A stretch of DNA of 8,042 nucleotides from JBBSHJ01 sp038253135 (lineage in GTDB: Bacteria; Actinomycetota; Actinomycetes; Mycobacteriales; QHCD01): positions 1-8,042 of the forward strand of contig JBBSHJ010000122.1 in NCBI GenBank assembly GCA_038253135.1, given 5' to 3'. A program made the position numbers and the translations under genes. Positions 6,396 to 8,042 of this stretch are shown piece by piece. Within the stretch, counting starts at the first letter, position 1. The number at the start of each line of letters is the position of its first letter. A model generated the notes under the pieces. That model was not told where the DNA came from, made no database searches, and saw nothing but the letters and a program-made list of their open reading frames with translations.

Positions 6396-7763
6396 CTAGG
6401 CCGAGGCGAGGTAGCCGAGGAGGTCCTGCCGGGTGATGACGCCGACCGGCTTGCCGTCCTCGAGCACCATCGCGGCGTCGGCGTGTTCCAGCGCCGAGAC
6501 GGCGGCGCTGACTTCCTCACCGGCCCCGACCATCGGGAGTGCCCCCGACATGTGCGCGTCGACCCGATCGGCCAGTGCCGCCTGGCCGGCGAAGAGCCGG
6601 TCGAGCAGGTCGCGCTCCACGACCGATCCGACCACCTCTGCGGTCATCACGGGCGGTTCGGTCTTCACCACCGGCATCTGCGACACGGCGTACTCCCGCA
6701 GGATGTCGATGGCGTCGCGGACCGTCTCGTTCGGGTGCACGTGCACGAACGCGGGCAGCTGGCCGGCTTTGGCGTGAAGGACGTCGCCCACGGTGCGTCC
6801 GGCCGGACCGGCGACGAAGCCGTAGTCGGCCAACCAGTCGTCGTTGAAGATCTTGGAGAGATAGCCCCTCCCCGAGTCGGGCAGCAGCACGACGACCACG
6901 TCGTCCTCCTTCCCCGCCCGCGCGACCTCCAGCGCCGCGGCCACCGCCATGCCGCAGGATCCGCCGACCAGCAGGCCGTCCTCGCGCGCCAGCCGCCGGG
7001 TCACGGAGAACGAGTCGCGGTCGCTCACGGCCACGATCCGGTCGCAGATGTCGCGGTCGTACGTCGTCGGCCAGAAGTCCTCGCCGACGCCCTCGACGAG
7101 ATAGGGGCGGCCGGAGCCGCCGGAATAGACCGAGCCTTCCGGGTCGGCGCCGATGATCTGCACCTTGCCGTCGCTCTTTTCCTTGAGGTAGCGGCCGGTG
7201 CCGCTGATGGTGCCGCCGGTGCCGACGCCGGCGACGAAATGCGTGATCCGGCCGTCGGTCTGGTCCCAGATCTCAGGTCCGGTCGAGCGATAGTGCGACT
7301 CCGGATTCTCCGGATTGGCGTACTGGTCCGGCTTCCACGCACCCGGCAGCTCTCGCGCCAGCCGATCCGAAACGGAGTAGTAGGAGCGCGAGTCGGCCGG
7401 ATCGACCGCCGTGGGACACACCTCGACGCGGGCGCCGTACGCGCGAAGCACGTTGATCTTGTCGGACGAGACCTTGTCGGGAACGACGAAGACGCAGGAG
7501 TAGCCCTTTTGCTGAGCCACGATCGCCAGGCCCACGCCCGTGTTGCCGCTGGTCGGCTCGACGATGATGCCGCCGGGCGACAGAGCGCCGGAACGCTCGG
7601 CCGCCTCGATCATCCGGACCGCGATCCGATCCTTGACCGACCCGCCGGGGTTGAAGTATTCGACCTTCGCGAGCACGAGCGGCTGCACCTCGGCCGCAAG
7701 GCGGGACAGGCGCACTAGCGGCGTGTTTCCGATCAGTTCGACCAGCGATTCGCAATAGCGCAT
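6396..7763 (-). CDS. cbs: Cystathionine beta-synthase with C-terminal CBS-domain pair
   Basis: Cytoplasmic PLP enzyme that condenses serine (or an activated serine) with homocysteine to cystathionine, the first step of homocysteine-to-cysteine transsulfuration. The 455 residues begin with the fold-type II core: IGNTPLVRL 11-19, FNPGGSVKDR 37-46 with the Schiff-base Lys44, the substrate loop EPTSGNTG 69-76, the phosphate-binding GVGTGGTISGTG 179-190, and GGSCG 267-271. PDSGRGYLSKIFNDDW at 295-310 ends the core and is typical of actinobacterial CBS. A pair of CBS regulatory domains fills about 321-455. There is no N-terminal heme-binding segment. Length is near that of mycobacterial Cbs. The frame stays open upstream to an ATG at 7979, but that part is a Pro/Arg/Cys-rich translation of a tandem repeat, so the ATG at 7763, just before the conserved core, is chosen. 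metB follows downstream. Confidence 0.95.
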   Translation of the reverse strand: MRYCESLVELIGNTPLVRLSRLAAEVQPLVLAKVEYFNPGGSVKDRIAVRMIEAAERSGALSPGGIIVEPTSGNTGVGLAIVAQQKGYSCVFVVPDKVSSDKINVLRAYGARVEVCPTAVDPADSRSYYSVSDRLARELPGAWKPDQYANPENPESHYRSTGPEIWDQTDGRITHFVAGVGTGGTISGTGRYLKEKSDGKVQIIGADPEGSVYSGGSGRPYLVEGVGEDFWPTTYDRDICDRIVAVSDRDSFSVTRRLAREDGLLVGGSCGMAVAAALEVARAGKEDDVVVVLLPDSGRGYLSKIFNDDWLADYGFVAGPAGRTVGDVLHAKAGQLPAFVHVHPNETVRDAIDILREYAVSQMPVVKTEPPVMTAEVVGSVVERDLLDRLFAGQAALADRVDAHMSGALPMVGAGEEVSAAVSALEHADAAMVLEDGKPVGVITRQDLLGYLASA

Positions 7764-7769
7764 GCCGAC

Positions 7770-7775
7770 AAGATA
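7770..7775 (-). promoter_or_regulatory. Candidate -10 element, leaderless geometry, for cbs
   Basis: TATCTT on the minus strand fits TANNNT and ends six bases before the cbs ATG, placing the transcription start at the start codon. No Shine-Dalgarno sequence is present in the GTCGGC between them. A TTGAGG at 7797-7802 is 21 bp upstream of the hexamer, too far for a normal -35. Confidence 0.45.
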
Positions 7776-7793
7776 CGGGTCGCCGTGGCTGGT

Positions 7794-7799
7794 TAGCCT
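7794..7799 (+). promoter_or_regulatory. Candidate -10 element for the rightward edge ORF
   Basis: TAGCCT, a common actinobacterial form of TANNNT, lies eight bases before the ATG at 7808. It is back to back with the cbs -10, so the 44-bp gap would hold two diverging promoters. No -35 at proper spacing is seen. Confidence 0.3.
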
Positions 7800-7807
7800 C
7801 AATCGGG

Positions 7808-8042
7808 ATGGAGCAGTGGGGTACGACGGGAGGCGATTGCGCGATGGGCACCGCCGAGGCCCGCACCTCCGCCGAGGCGGCACGGCGCACCGCCGAGGCC
7901 CGCACCTCCGCCGAGGCGGCAAGGCGCACCGCCGAGGCCCGCACCTCCGCCGAGGCGGCAAGGCGCACCGCCGAGGCATGCGTGAGCCCTCATCGGGCGA
8001 TATTCAACTCGCTGGCGCCAATGGTTCTCGTTCCAGATCCAA
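7808..8042 (+). CDS. Possible repeat-containing hypothetical protein, C-terminus off the window edge
   Basis: An open frame from the ATG at 7808 to the window end, 78 codons, with no stop. After 13 non-repeated residues starting MEQWGTTGG, the tandem repeat encodes three copies of a 13-residue unit (TAEARTSAEAARR), then TAEA, then about 25 residues of unrelated sequence ending in MVLVPDP. The repeat would form a charged, alanine-rich helix, possibly a coiled coil. The unit length is a multiple of three, so the frame is kept through each copy. However, that also keeps all six frames open across the repeat. The tail uses codons such as ATA and CCA that are less typical of the neighbours, so coding is uncertain. 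In the next frame a Pro/Arg-rich reading stops soon after the repeat. I do not recognise the product. Confidence 0.35.
   Translation, partial: MEQWGTTGGDCAMGTAEARTSAEAARRTAEARTSAEAARRTAEARTSAEAARRTAEACVSPHRAIFNSLAPMVLVPDP
7849..7977. repeat. 39-bp tandem repeat, 3.3 copies
   Basis: Units lie at 7849-7887, 7888-7926 and 7927-7965, followed by the first 12 bases of a fourth at 7966-7977. Units two and three are identical, and unit one differs at one base (C at 7883 instead of A). Within each unit CCGCCGAGGC occurs twice, at 7850-7859 and 7869-7878 in unit one, so the unit is itself built from a shorter motif. Near-identity points to recent slippage or unequal exchange. Confidence 0.95.

Noticed and set aside
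6301..6398. SAM or SAH riboswitch upstream of metB
   Set aside because: The gap holds one simple long hairpin with a 22-base loop. I see none of the multi-helix or pseudoknot arrangement expected of known SAM or SAH aptamers.
5416..7718. Rightward frames opposite metB and cbs (5416-6186 and 6483-7718)
   Set aside because: Both are antisense to strongly conserved enzymes with intact catalytic motifs, and their products have no recognisable features.
7914..7962. AGGCGGCAAG in the tandem repeat (7914-7923, 7953-7962) as the same element as in the two hairpins
   Set aside because: The shared ten bases have no inverted partner there and read simply as Glu-Ala-Ala-Arg codons within each repeat unit. 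Chance in GC-rich DNA is the simpler explanation.
7849..7977. CRISPR array
   Set aside because: The 39-bp units are directly head to tail with no unique spacers between them, so this is a tandem repeat.
7764..7979. N-terminal extension of cystathionine beta-synthase by 72 residues (ATG at 7979)
   Set aside because: The added sequence is a Pro/Arg/Cys-rich reading of the tandem repeat with no family counterpart. The conserved core begins right after the ATG at 7763, which also has a -10-like hexamer at leaderless spacing.

Overview
The window looks like chromosomal DNA from a high-GC actinobacterium. Codons mostly end in G or C, genes are tightly packed and overlap, and the cystathionine beta-synthase and MetB proteins closely resemble those of mycobacteria and related Actinobacteria. 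The genus cannot be named from the sequence. No tRNA, rRNA, CRISPR array or insertion sequence is visible.

Left part (1-2303): a beta-class DNA methyltransferase of the type III Mod kind runs leftward off the window edge (at least 565 codons from a GTG at 1695). Across a 53-bp gap, which holds a small dyad, a 184-residue helical-repeat (TPR-like) protein of unknown function is transcribed to the right. The methyltransferase could belong to a restriction-modification or other defence locus, but any partner gene lies outside the window. Base composition drops sharply in its middle, where the target-recognition domain should be.

Middle (2260-4940): a leftward, overlapping three-gene operon encodes an ABC-2-type exporter of the COG4587/COG3694/COG4586 kind, in the order permease, permease, ATPase. 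Its substrate is unknown. The ATPase gene ends inside the 3' end of the TPR-like gene, a tail-to-tail overlap of 44 bp.

Right part (5075-7763): a leftward pair, cbs then metB, encodes transsulfuration enzymes that link homocysteine, cystathionine and cysteine. A long hairpin follows each gene, and the two hairpins share an 11-base core. Several genes here have a TANNNT hexamer only 6-8 nt before the chosen start codon, the geometry of leaderless actinobacterial promoters.

Right edge (7808-8042): divergent from cbs across 44 bp, an open frame leaves the window. It contains 3.3 copies of a near-perfect 39-bp tandem repeat that would encode a 13-residue Ala/Glu/Arg-rich helical repeat. No new multi-gene system can be claimed from this window. 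The most unusual items are the tandem repeat, the paired hairpins, and the methyltransferase with its divergent TPR-like neighbour.
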